From positions 62,001 to 126,000 of the forward strand of contig JAPPII010000114.1 of NCBI GenBank assembly GCA_028820845.1: 64,000 bases of DNA, given 5' to 3'. A program made the position numbers and the translations under genes. A model generated the notes under the pieces. The model ran no database searches, had not been told where the DNA came from, and was given only the letters and a program-made list of their open reading frames with translations. Below are positions 43,458 to 52,328 of this stretch, in pieces (position 1 is the first letter of the stretch; every line of letters starts with the position of its first letter). The stretch comes from Candidatus Poribacteria bacterium. GTDB taxonomy: Bacteria > Poribacteria > WGA-4E > WGA-3G.

Positions 43458-44375
43458 TTATTGGTTTGATTCAAGAAAAGCCATTTGTTTGGTATCAGTT
43501 TTGTCTGAGGTTGCGAACTTTCTGTTTAGCCGCTGTTTTCCCCAAATGGCTTCTAAGTCCGCAGTACAGATGTAATCATTAAAAAATCGTGAGACATCAT
43601 CTGATTTTCGTTGTTCGGCAAGTCTGTTTTGAATGAGGCTGACATTGTGTGAGTCAAGTTCGATTCCTATTGCGTGACGTCCTAATTGTTCTGCGACAAC
43701 GAGCGTTGTCCCCGAACCAGCGAACGGATCGAGGACAATATCACCAGGATTAGTAGAAGAAAGGATAATCCGAAGCAGCAATTGAATAGGGGTTTGTTGT
43801 TTGTGCAAGCGATTCCCTGCTGCATCCCGCAACGCTTCATCACCTGCAAAGTAGCCAGAAGTTAACTCACGGATATCATCCCACACATCTGTAACGAACA
43901 TACCGTTTTCGCGAGCGTGTTTATAACCTGCTGGCAGCGGTGGATCGATGCGCAGCCGGTGAAAAACACGCGGGGTTTTGCCTTTCGTTGCAAATGCAAT
44001 GACTTGGTAATGTTTACCAAAACGCTTCAGCCCGGGTACTGCTGAGGTCTTCTTTTTCCAGATAATCAAGTTTTGAAAAGTCCATCCGGTATCGCGTAAG
44101 CACTGCAATACGAATTCCGCGTTTTTTTCTCGTTGCATGAAATAGATCGCACCGCCATCGGAAGTCAAGGCATACACCTTTGCACAGATCTCATGCATCC
44201 ACTCCCAATATTTCGCTGGGGGCAGATTATCGTTCCATGCCTTGTAAGCCTTATCTTGATTGAAAGGCGGATCGAGAAAAGCCAAGTCTATTTTGTGAGA
44301 GATACTTTGGCTATCTAACGCAGTCGTGCAACTTTCGTGGAGGACGATGCAACTGTTTGTAAATGAAGTGCCCAT
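43458..44375 (-). CDS. Beta-class DNA amino-methyltransferase
   Basis: A 305-aa methyltransferase with motif IV early (LAFLDPPFNQDKAYKAW) and motif I late (VLDPFAGSGTTLVVAEQLGRHAIGIELD), the beta-class order, with SDGGAIYFMQREKNAEFVLQ and FQNLIIWKKKTS between. It would transfer a methyl group from SAM to A-N6 or C-N4 in the site cut by the next gene. The site is unknown. Confidence 0.9.
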   Translation of the reverse strand: MGTSFTNSCIVLHESCTTALDSQSISHKIDLAFLDPPFNQDKAYKAWNDNLPPAKYWEWMHEICAKVYALTSDGGAIYFMQREKNAEFVLQCLRDTGWTFQNLIIWKKKTSAVPGLKRFGKHYQVIAFATKGKTPRVFHRLRIDPPLPAGYKHARENGMFVTDVWDDIRELTSGYFAGDEALRDAAGNRLHKQQTPIQLLLRIILSSTNPGDIVLDPFAGSGTTLVVAEQLGRHAIGIELDSHNVSLIQNRLAEQRKSDDVSRFFNDYICTADLEAIWGKQRLNRKFATSDKTDTKQMAFLESNQ

Positions 44376-44395
44376 AATATTTACGAATTCACGGG

Positions 44396-44731
44396 TTAGC
44401 CCATCGCAGCGGCGACGATGATGCCGAGCGAAATGAGAACACCAGCAACTGTAATGCCCGCAGCGGTGTTATTTTCTTCGGCAATCTGACGGTTTAGATC
44501 GTAAGGGGTTGACATATCAAAGACCTTGTAGCCTACCATCAGAACTACTAAACCGACGATACTAAAAACAATACCTTCGATGATAAAACCGCCCAAGACT
44601 TTAAAGTCTATCATTGGTGCATCTGCTGCCGCTGCACCATCTTGAGCACTTGCATTGTGTGCGAACATAGTAAAGGCAACGATTGCCACGGTAACCAAGA
44701 TGAATGTGGTGAAAACGATCTTTTTAGCCAT
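44396..44731 (-). CDS. DUF350 family membrane protein
   Basis: 111 aa: an N-terminal hydrophobic leader (VFTTFILVTVAIVAFTMFAHNASAQ), then FIIEGIVFSIVGLVVLMVGYKVFDMSTPYDLNRQIAEENNTAAGITVAGVLISLGIIVAAAMG, which carries the DUF350 pattern (D-x-x-T-P-x-D-L...I-x-E-x-N-x-A-A-G-I). DUF350 proteins are small inner-membrane proteins of unknown role. AAGGAG precedes the ATG. Confidence 0.84.
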   Translation of the reverse strand: MAKKIVFTTFILVTVAIVAFTMFAHNASAQDGAAAADAPMIDFKVLGGFIIEGIVFSIVGLVVLMVGYKVFDMSTPYDLNRQIAEENNTAAGITVAGVLISLGIIVAAAMG

Positions 44732-44766
44732 TTTGTGTAGCTCCTTGTTTTGGGCGGGACTTACCG

Positions 44767-44799
44767 CCGTGCGTATTTGCCTTAATTAATGGCGCACGG
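44767..44799. terminator. Hairpin between the glycosidase-like and DUF350 genes
   Basis: Stem CCGTGCG (44767-44773) / CGCACGG (44793-44799) just after the stop codon at 44810. There is no clear U-run, so termination is only possible. Confidence 0.4.
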
Positions 44800-44809
44800 T
44801 GTCTGCCTA

Positions 44810-47800
44810 CTACGCCAACAGTTCAAACTGTACATCTATGGTGGTGTGCAGATACTTTACTAATATGGCATCTTTATCTTTGATATAAAGCCATCCGGAT
44901 TCTACATCTTCAAGTGTTTGCGCAGCCGGCACCTCGGTTTCTACGTATTTTTCTACTACGTTGCTGGATTCAGCGTCGTCCGAGGGCGTTTCTACACCAT
45001 TCGTTGCATCCTCCTCCGAAGGTGCTGTAAACTGATAGCGTGCTCGAACGCCGTGTGGGGCGCGTCCGTAGCCGACGATAAGTGCGTAACTTGCTTCGTT
45101 TTCGGCATAACTCAGTTGCCAGTTCAGCTGCCCCGTGTTGGTTCGGGTGAGTGTGTCTATCTTTGCGCCTGAACTCAGATGTATGTTGTCAGCGATAGCA
45201 GTTTTAATACCCGGATCAAGCCCTCGGAGCGTATAGATATTCACCATAATATCTTCAGGATTCAGGTGCGGTCCCTTGCCTTCGGTGCAGAAGCCGTAGA
45301 ATCCATCAGGATAGGTGCCTTTGCGTTCACCCTCTTCCCACTGCTGATACATTGCACTGACCGTAATACCTTCAGCAATCTGGCCCCACTGCTCGTCTTT
45401 AGTGTGTCGATTCAGGCGTTGCAAATAATAGGCGAGAACCAAGCCGTTCCATTGAACAGGCACGCCAAACCAAGGGTGAGTGTGGAAACTTGTACCGAAG
45501 ACGGGGATGGAAGCGAATCGCATACCGGGCCGGTCAGGGAGATGCCAGTGATATAGGAATGGCAATGCTGTTTCTGCCCAGTAAGTTGCACGTTTGAGGT
45601 ATTCTTTTTTACGTGTGAGTTCATAAGCCTCAATATAAGCACCGACTGCATGCGCTGCTGCGAGAACATCCGGTTGATACATCGGACATTCCCACATTTG
45701 CGCCCCGCGTGGCACGGAAAATTGCTTCATGAATTCAAGTGCCTTCAGCCCTGCGTCTCGTGACGCTGTGTTGCCGGTAATTCGGGCGTGTTTGAGGAGT
45801 AGAAGTGCAGATTCAGCGCAGGTTCCGAGTACTGCTTCACCTGCCTTTCCAAGAGAAGCGGTTTTTGGGTTTGTCGGTTGCCACTGCCAACTTCCATCGG
45901 GTTCTTGTGTCGTGATCCGTTGCTGCGTCTCTTCCTGCATATAGGTGAGTGCGGTGTCGATGTTCCCGATATAAAACGGGAATTCCCATCTCAAAATATG
46001 GCAAGAACCTCGTGCTGCCAGTCCTTCCTTACCAGATTCTGTTATGGTATTCTTAGCGATTTCTAACGCCCGTTCTTTCACCTGTTCATCTTTTGTGGCG
46101 AGATAATCGTACCAGAGTAACGTTCCGAAACCGGGTTCGTTGTGTGCTGCCCAATCCACACAGTGCCGAGATTTCCGCGTGTTTTCGTCCCATGTGGTGT
46201 GCATAAATCCGTGTCGTGAAAGGAGGAGTTCTTCTTCATCGCTACGAGGAGGTTCAAGCGGTTCTGGGGTTCCGTAAGCGTCAGTCCAGTGTGTTACAGC
46301 ATCTAAAATAGAGGCGTTTCCCTTGACGATAATTTGACTTTTGATGGAGAGTGGACGTGCCGGTGTCAGTGGATATGGCGTAGAAGCCTCTGTCTCATTT
46401 TCCTGAACCCATTCTGGTGCGGTTGGCAGAAACAGGCCGAGAGCGTGGTTTTTCTGGTGCTTATACCAGTTGGGTGAGGCGAATATTGCCGAAAGCATCT
46501 GGTTTTCGCCGTCCCAAGTATCGAGTGGATTCCAGATGATACCGACAACTGATTTCTGTATCTCTACCGCCATAACAGGAACTGTAATTTTATACGGATG
46601 CGGGACCAGGCGGTTATCAAATGGTGGGGCTGCGTCGCGTGGACTTGAGGAACGTTCTGCGTTTTCCAAGAATTCAAGTCCTGGAAACAGTGCTGCTGTT
46701 TTCTTTTCTGGATTACGTCCGCACCCTGCGTAAAGCATCGGACCGTGGAAGGCGAGGAGTGCTCTGTCTCCGTCGGTTTGCAATCGGTATTCCGTTTTGA
46801 TTCGGGTCGCATCTTCGGTAAGGGTCCACCGCATCTCATAATCCCATTTCACACCGTCGGCATCTGTGTTTGTGCCGCTTAATCGAATGATGGACTCGCC
46901 TTTGTTCCCTGCAAGTTGGTATCTTGTCGGAACGAGTTGGAAGGTTTGACGTTTTTCTGCTGCATCGAGATAGGTGACCTCAGAGAGTGCCGGGCTGGTG
47001 GCGACCCGTTGATAATTGCCACCTTTTGCGACGAAAAGGGTGTAATATTCAAATCCACCCTCAGCATTCTCGTCGGAAGCGGGGGGTGGCGTGCTGCGGA
47101 CGAAGACGATGCGTAGATGTTTGTTTCCCATTACGACGCTGCCGTCTTGGGGATGTGTGTGGAGCTCCTTTGTTACTTTGGTAGTGAGTTTGGGTTGCGC
47201 AGAAAGGACTCTAACACTACCTTGAGACGTCTGGCGTTCTTCACCGGCTGCGGTTTGGCATCTGAGAGAAGCTGAGAAAGAGAGTGCAGTCGGATGGGGA
47301 AGACGGCGAGCCGTCCAGAAGACAGAAGTTTCTTCACCAGGTTCAATCTCTTTGATCGTTTGTCTGGGTCTACCGCGTCTTAACTTCACGCCGTTGATGG
47401 CGATTCGCGCCGTATCCGTTTTGCCTAACGGGGCACTACCGCTGTTCCGTAGGATACATTGTATCTCGAAATCTTCACCCACTGAGACGACTGCGGCTGT
47501 TGGTCCTACACTCACAATTTCCAGTTTCGGCTGTGCAGCGTAAAGTGCTATTTTGAGGGGACGTTCTTTTATTCCGAGTGTTTCGATACAGATATCTCTT
47601 AGTGCCGATACACCTGTTGAGGCGGGCTGGTTAAACGCCAGCATCGCTGTTTTTTTATTATCTAAGTAGACAATAGCGATACCGCACCGGAGTTCCGGTT
47701 CAGGAGCTCTTTTCGCTTTTCGGAGAGCGGTTTCTTTGAGTTTATATAACTGCGGTTTACCCCACAACGCCCACGCGTAGTTGCTATTGCCTTTGACGTT

Positions 47801-48769
47801 GCATTCCGTCAGCAGTGAGAGAACGATTTCTTTTCCGGCGTAGCCTGTAAGGTCGATATGTTCTTCCTGCCAACGACATTCGGTTGCGACTGATTCAAAA
47901 CATCTTTCTGGTGCAGCCGATTCGTCTGTATGAGAAATTTCGATAGCAAACTTTACGCCACCCGGTTGCCGCTCCGTATCGTCAAATACGATACCGTCTC
48001 TTAACCCGATGGAAAAGTGAAGAAGCAGTTTATCATTGCTATCAACATCAGGGAGGGAAACGGTATAGTCAATTTTGGCGACTTCTGTTGGTGTCGGGTG
48101 TTCAAAAATCGCAGGTTGTGTGACACCGCCTGAAGAGTCTCTACCATTGGCAGATGCTTGCTCTGTCCCAGAGATAGTGCTATGTTCAAACATCTCCACG
48201 AAGTCGTAAATTTCTTCAACAATGCCAAGGTCTACCCGTATAGGTTCAAGGCCTTCTTCCGTTTCGGCTTCCGTATTGCCGCGCTTATCAGTTCCTTGTG
48301 TTTCGGCTTCTGTAGTTTGCGGATCGGTCTCACTTTCTTCAGAGAGCAGGACAATTTCCACAGGTGTTTCTGCCTCGTCTTCGGAGACCGATTCAGTAGG
48401 TTCTAAGGGTTGCGGCGTATCATTACCGTCAGCGGGTCCCTCGTCTACGCTTGATTCAACCGGAACGTTGTCCTCGTTTGCTTCGGTGTCTTCGTCTGAC
48501 GGGATAGGATCGCTGTCTGGATGTGTTTTGGGGTTCGCATCTACAGCGACAGGTGAAGCGTCCGCTTCTTCAGTTTCTGTAGGCTCGGAAACTTCAGTAT
48601 GGGTCGTAGATAATGCTGTAGTTTCAGCGTCATCTACGGAACTGTCATCTGTTGTGACTTCTAATTCCGTTTGGGATTCGTCGCCATTTTGTGCGTCGGT
48701 AGAAGGATCGTTTTCTGCCTCTGTTTTTCCGATGCAGGTAGTTAAAAACTGTTGAAAACCGGTGAGCAT
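44810..48769 (-). CDS. Large protein with acidic N-terminus and alpha/alpha-barrel glycosidase-like C-terminus
   Basis: 1319 aa. The first ~210 residues are Glu/Asp/Ser/Thr-rich and probably disordered. A beta-rich region follows (~215-520), with a CARDB-like stretch (SVGEDFEIQCILRNSGSAPLG), then a galactose-mutarotase/lyase-like super-sandwich region. From ~residue 860 repeated helical hairpins with aromatic clusters (RSCHILRWEFPFYIGNID, EPDGSWQWQP, ALEIAKNTITESG, ALLLLKHARITG) resemble six-hairpin glycosidases or polysaccharide lyases. No export signal is evident (MLTGFQQFLTTCIGK). A role in polysaccharide breakdown is inferred, helped by the GH172-type neighbour upstream. Confidence 0.72.
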   Translation of the reverse strand: MLTGFQQFLTTCIGKTEAENDPSTDAQNGDESQTELEVTTDDSSVDDAETTALSTTHTEVSEPTETEEADASPVAVDANPKTHPDSDPIPSDEDTEANEDNVPVESSVDEGPADGNDTPQPLEPTESVSEDEAETPVEIVLLSEESETDPQTTEAETQGTDKRGNTEAETEEGLEPIRVDLGIVEEIYDFVEMFEHSTISGTEQASANGRDSSGGVTQPAIFEHPTPTEVAKIDYTVSLPDVDSNDKLLLHFSIGLRDGIVFDDTERQPGGVKFAIEISHTDESAAPERCFESVATECRWQEEHIDLTGYAGKEIVLSLLTECNVKGNSNYAWALWGKPQLYKLKETALRKAKRAPEPELRCGIAIVYLDNKKTAMLAFNQPASTGVSALRDICIETLGIKERPLKIALYAAQPKLEIVSVGPTAAVVSVGEDFEIQCILRNSGSAPLGKTDTARIAINGVKLRRGRPRQTIKEIEPGEETSVFWTARRLPHPTALSFSASLRCQTAAGEERQTSQGSVRVLSAQPKLTTKVTKELHTHPQDGSVVMGNKHLRIVFVRSTPPPASDENAEGGFEYYTLFVAKGGNYQRVATSPALSEVTYLDAAEKRQTFQLVPTRYQLAGNKGESIIRLSGTNTDADGVKWDYEMRWTLTEDATRIKTEYRLQTDGDRALLAFHGPMLYAGCGRNPEKKTAALFPGLEFLENAERSSSPRDAAPPFDNRLVPHPYKITVPVMAVEIQKSVVGIIWNPLDTWDGENQMLSAIFASPNWYKHQKNHALGLFLPTAPEWVQENETEASTPYPLTPARPLSIKSQIIVKGNASILDAVTHWTDAYGTPEPLEPPRSDEEELLLSRHGFMHTTWDENTRKSRHCVDWAAHNEPGFGTLLWYDYLATKDEQVKERALEIAKNTITESGKEGLAARGSCHILRWEFPFYIGNIDTALTYMQEETQQRITTQEPDGSWQWQPTNPKTASLGKAGEAVLGTCAESALLLLKHARITGNTASRDAGLKALEFMKQFSVPRGAQMWECPMYQPDVLAAAHAVGAYIEAYELTRKKEYLKRATYWAETALPFLYHWHLPDRPGMRFASIPVFGTSFHTHPWFGVPVQWNGLVLAYYLQRLNRHTKDEQWGQIAEGITVSAMYQQWEEGERKGTYPDGFYGFCTEGKGPHLNPEDIMVNIYTLRGLDPGIKTAIADNIHLSSGAKIDTLTRTNTGQLNWQLSYAENEASYALIVGYGRAPHGVRARYQFTAPSEEDATNGVETPSDDAESSNVVEKYVETEVPAAQTLEDVESGWLYIKDKDAILVKYLHTTIDVQFELLA

Positions 48770-48804
48770 TTTTTAATTATTCCTTTCAGGCTAAGTGCTT
48801 TGGC

Positions 48805-49950
48805 TTACGACCGGCTCCATTTCTGTTTCATCTGTTTCATCTCATCGTTGAGCACAACCTCTGCTGAAGGTGTCTGTGCAGAGGATTCAATTTGCCATGC
48901 GCCAGACTCGTCTTTTAGTACAGGTTTGCGTTGTGCGACGGGTAAAATGCCAAAGGGTGCGTGTGGCTCGATTTGATACCAGTATGCGACGGAAGATGTC
49001 TCATTGCGGAGGTGATTGCCGTGTCCATGCTCTATCGTAACCCGAATTTCTTTCTCGAAACGGACAGGGTTTTCGAGGTGATAGACATAGGAGGTTTGGT
49101 AGCCGTCGGTGTTATTTTCGTAGATAGAGGATCCGTTATGTGCAAACGCATTCTCTTGCATTCCCCAGGCTTGATTCAGATAATCTTCTGAACCGGTGCC
49201 GTGCAGATCGGGGGGCCACTTGTAGCCATCTACCCAAATCATATCGTCACCTTCACCCCACCATGTACCTTGGAAATTGGTAACTGAGAGGTTACAACCG
49301 ATATAGTGGCCTGTGCCTTCGGCGGATAGGATGAGATAATTGGTATCCCACGCGAGTCTTTCCGCATTGATGATATTGGCTTCTGGTGTGTTTACAGTGA
49401 TTTCGTGCCCCCAACCATCACACGGATTTTCGCGATGGAATTGTGCATGAAAATAGGCAACATCGTCGCCGTGTGAATCCGAGTATTGCTCATAGTCGAT
49501 GTAGAAGTATTGGCGGTGTGGTGTATCGCCTTCGTTGACGAGTTCGATGCGTGCGCTGCGATTGAAAGGCATCTGCACGTAACTATTGAGTGCGCAGCCT
49601 GTATTGAACTGATTGTTTTGGTTTGTGGAAGCGGAGAACAACATGGAATCGTACGAATTGACGATTTCATTTCCGAGTCCAAAGAAGTCGCCTAAGGGAC
49701 AGAGGACACTTGGATGTTCCTCATCGTCCCAAAACATCCGAATCAGGACGTTGCGATAACCGTTTGGCTGGGTCATCCAGATATGGTTAATACATCCGGG
49801 ACCTTTGAGGTTTGCGATAACGCGGGTTTCACCGGGGGCGACGTCCCATGCGTCGTTATTCCTGCCTGTTGTATCCCAGGAGGATGCGCGTAACGAGCGT
49901 GCTTTTTTAACACGCGTCAACGATGACAATAATCCATCAACATAGGTCAT
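48805..49950 (-). CDS. DUF2961 / GH172-family protein
   Basis: 381 aa with the DUF2961 layout: SSWDTTGRNNDAW and ETRVIANLKGPGCINHIWMT near the N-terminus, PLGDFFGLG, NSYVQMPFNRSARIELVNEG, YYIDYEQY-type text, and GTGSEDYLNQAWG...YRYH-like YVYHLENPVRFEKEIRVTIEHG. DUF2961 became glycoside hydrolase family GH172, whose studied members act on alpha-fructofuranosyl or arabinofuranosyl bonds; catalytic Glu residues cannot be assigned by eye here. There is no signal peptide. It is followed by the large glycosidase-like gene. Confidence 0.86.
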   Translation of the reverse strand: MTYVDGLLSSLTRVKKARSLRASSWDTTGRNNDAWDVAPGETRVIANLKGPGCINHIWMTQPNGYRNVLIRMFWDDEEHPSVLCPLGDFFGLGNEIVNSYDSMLFSASTNQNNQFNTGCALNSYVQMPFNRSARIELVNEGDTPHRQYFYIDYEQYSDSHGDDVAYFHAQFHRENPCDGWGHEITVNTPEANIINAERLAWDTNYLILSAEGTGHYIGCNLSVTNFQGTWWGEGDDMIWVDGYKWPPDLHGTGSEDYLNQAWGMQENAFAHNGSSIYENNTDGYQTSYVYHLENPVRFEKEIRVTIEHGHGNHLRNETSSVAYWYQIEPHAPFGILPVAQRKPVLKDESGAWQIESSAQTPSAEVVLNDEMKQMKQKWSRS

Positions 49951-50402
49951 AATTTGGTTCCCTACATAATATATTTATACATTGGTGAGGTGTGGTAAAG
50001 CGTTTTGTGTTTACGTATTTATTGCGTTTACCATAGTAGCTCGCGTAGATCCTTAAAAATGTTACACTGGTGTAACATTTTGTGCCTGAAGTGGAACGTT
50101 AGCGAACCCAGTCACCATAAGGGTTTATAGCCGTTTTTTGTTTTCTTTTATTTTTTAAAATTTTGCGAAAAGTGTAACATTTTTCTTTGTTTTCAAAGTT
50201 GTATGGTATTATCAAAGGAACGATTGAGCATAATCTGTGCATCGGTGTATTTACTGATTTGATATTGTTTTTATATTATACCACATATAACATAAGTATT
50301 CAAATTTATTTTTGGGTTTATGCCCATAAAATTGTCCAAAACTCAATATACAATTATAACACACGCAGTTAAAAAAGCAAGAGAAAAATCGATTTTTTCT
50401 AT
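49951..50402. promoter_or_regulatory. 452-bp regulatory region with a perfect palindrome
   Basis: Contains AAAATGTTACAC (50056-50067), TG, GTGTAACATTTT (50070-50081): 12-bp perfect arms. A matching half site AGTGTAACATTTTT lies at 50171-50184. The distal part is strongly AT-rich. A 61-codon frame at 50187-50372 is not convincing as a gene. No other element was recognised. Confidence 0.6.
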
Positions 50403-51368
50403 CTAATCTGTTTTCTCGGAAAAGGAGTCTCTGGGAGTGTATCTTGATTGTCCTTTCTGCTGAAGCAATTTCAACTGTAGCGCGTCTGCTGCGTAGGTGT
50501 CACATTCATTGGCGGTTTTTCTGGGTTCCGGTGCTGGCTCAAAGTTAGTGACGAGTGCTTCTAACATCGGTTTTCTATTTGATTCCTTGGCACCCACGTG
50601 ATAAAAATGTTCTCTCGTGATGACGTTAAATTCTGACCATAGGGTTGAAATCGCGGGATTGTCTCTATGTTCGTTGCTGTGCCACGTTGAGAGGATAAAG
50701 CGTGCTTTGGTTGTTTTCAAACTCTGATAGAGCGATTTTTCGTCTGTTTTGTTCCAAGTGTTGAAGTAATCGGTATGTCGCCCGGCATAAGGTGGATCGC
50801 AGTAGATAAAGTCTGCCTCGGTTGCATGAGACAGGGTTATCCGAAAATCTTGATGCAAAAATGTCCAATCGCTGAGGCTGGCGCGTTTGGCGACCCATTC
50901 TACCTGATTTACAATTTTGGTAATATACGCTTTAGAAAAACGTTCCGGCTTATGTCCGAACGGTACATTAAACTCGCCTTGCCTATTGAAGCGGATAAGC
51001 CCGTTAAAACAGGCACGGTTTAAAAATAGAAAATCTAAAGGAGATTTTTCTCTATTAAACCGTTTTCGGACTTCATAATAGTAATCTGCACCGTGTTTGG
51101 CTAATTCGCTTCCCTCTGATTCAAGGAATTCTCGGACAACAATCGGATGGATTGTCCCGTTGTTTATTCCTTGATAGAAGGCGATGAGATGTGGATTTGT
51201 ATCGCAGAAAAGTGCCTTGCGCGGTTTGAGGTTAAATCCGACGACCCCGGACCCCATGAACGGTTCAATCCAGACCCCTTCGCTGTTCCATTGGATGGTC
51301 TCAGCAATCCATGTAACTAATTTGCTTTTGATGCCCTGGCATTTTATCGGTGGAATAAGTACCTTCAT
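50403..51368 (-). CDS. Dam-family (D12 class) adenine-N6 DNA methyltransferase
   Basis: A 321-aa alpha-class methyltransferase: motif X/I region PPIKCQGIKSKLVTWIAET and IEPFMGSGVVGFNL, CDTNPHLIAFYQ, NRACFNGLIRFN and motif IV DFIYCDPPYAGRHTDY. The order and DPPY fit the Dam/M.EcoRV group of N6-adenine enzymes. It overlaps the upstream EcoRV-like gene by 4 bp (ATGA). It would protect the site cut by that enzyme. Confidence 0.93.
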   Translation of the reverse strand: MKVLIPPIKCQGIKSKLVTWIAETIQWNSEGVWIEPFMGSGVVGFNLKPRKALFCDTNPHLIAFYQGINNGTIHPIVVREFLESEGSELAKHGADYYYEVRKRFNREKSPLDFLFLNRACFNGLIRFNRQGEFNVPFGHKPERFSKAYITKIVNQVEWVAKRASLSDWTFLHQDFRITLSHATEADFIYCDPPYAGRHTDYFNTWNKTDEKSLYQSLKTTKARFILSTWHSNEHRDNPAISTLWSEFNVITREHFYHVGAKESNRKPMLEALVTNFEPAPEPRKTANECDTYAADALQLKLLQQKGQSRYTPRDSFSEKTD

Positions 51369-52210
51369 TTTGAGCGGACCTTTCTACGTGATGCTCTCGG
51401 GAGGATAAGGCTTGTATCTCCACCTCTGTAGGTGACGAAATCATGCAGATTCGTAATTTTCTTTGTTTTGCCTGTATCGTCTCGTACAGTAATCTTCCTG
51501 TAGTTCATCCAATAATCATCAAACCACTTTTCGCCTAACAGACGGAACATGCCGTTGCCTGATAGAATGTCGGTGATCTTATCAATGCTGCCTATGTTTG
51601 CAGTATTGCCGCTGCCCCTTCTGTCGCTTGCAATTCTCCACTTTTCAGCTGCAAAGAACTGAAAATCTCTAATAACAGAAGGAATTAAATCCAAGTCCTC
51701 AAGCGCGTACGACTCTGTTTCATCAACTGAGGTAGCACTTGCCCGTGTATAGATGATTCCCAAACAGAAGTGCCCTGCGTATTCATTGTAGGGAAACTGA
51801 ATATTTTTACGGTTATTGCGATCTACGAAATAATTTCCGTGGGAACCGAGTGTGAATCCATTACAGAACTCTGGATTTTCAGGAGAGATGTATGTTGTTT
51901 TGAAATCAAGAGCAAACTTGTGCCCGTCAGTTCCGCTAACCAAGGAAATATCTGGATAATAATTCTGCTTTTCCGCAGGAACAAGCGTGTAACCGTTTTG
52001 TTCCGCGAACGTCATCAATCGGGGAAATAGATGGATTTCCAATAATTTGGATACAATTTTGGTATCTGATGAAATTGTGTAAATTCTCCGGTAAACGTCA
52101 ATAAAACCTTTGATAGTCCATTGTCCATCAGGAGTAGCAACGTACGAATTCAGCGTTTTAACAAATTCGTTCAGTTTTGTGTTAAATGTGCGCTTTGCTG
52201 CTTTTTCCAT
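51365..52210 (-). CDS. EcoRV-like type II restriction endonuclease
   Basis: 281 aa, with collinear similarity to EcoRV (from memory of that sequence): SSDTKIVSKLLEI, NGYTLVPAEKQNYYPDISL, KFALDFKTTY, NIQFPYNEYAGHFCLGIIYTRA and GSGNTANIGS. The metal-binding PD...DxK site is D87 and D102-x-K104 (EcoRV D74, D90, K92). The GSGNT stretch corresponds to the EcoRV recognition loop, so specificity for GATATC with blunt cutting is inferred. It is coupled to the Dam-like methyltransferase (4-bp overlap). It is longer than EcoRV (245 aa), mainly by an N-terminal extension of ~25 residues and C-terminal additions. Confidence 0.88.
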   Translation of the reverse strand: MEKAAKRTFNTKLNEFVKTLNSYVATPDGQWTIKGFIDVYRRIYTISSDTKIVSKLLEIHLFPRLMTFAEQNGYTLVPAEKQNYYPDISLVSGTDGHKFALDFKTTYISPENPEFCNGFTLGSHGNYFVDRNNRKNIQFPYNEYAGHFCLGIIYTRASATSVDETESYALEDLDLIPSVIRDFQFFAAEKWRIASDRRGSGNTANIGSIDKITDILSGNGMFRLLGEKWFDDYWMNYRKITVRDDTGKTKKITNLHDFVTYRGGDTSLILPRASRRKVRSK

Positions 52211-52328
52211 AAAATCTTATTCACCGAGAAATTAGCGGCTCTTTATTCATAGAATAAACCAGTTGTTGTAAAGGCACTCTCTGACTCGCGAGGCGTTTAA
52301 TAGGCATCGGAAAATTTCCTTCCGTAGT

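Noticed and set aside
50187-50372. 61-codon plus-strand frame in the AT-rich gap
   Set aside because: Composition follows the AT-rich DNA, with no RBS, no recognised motif and an implausible residue mix.
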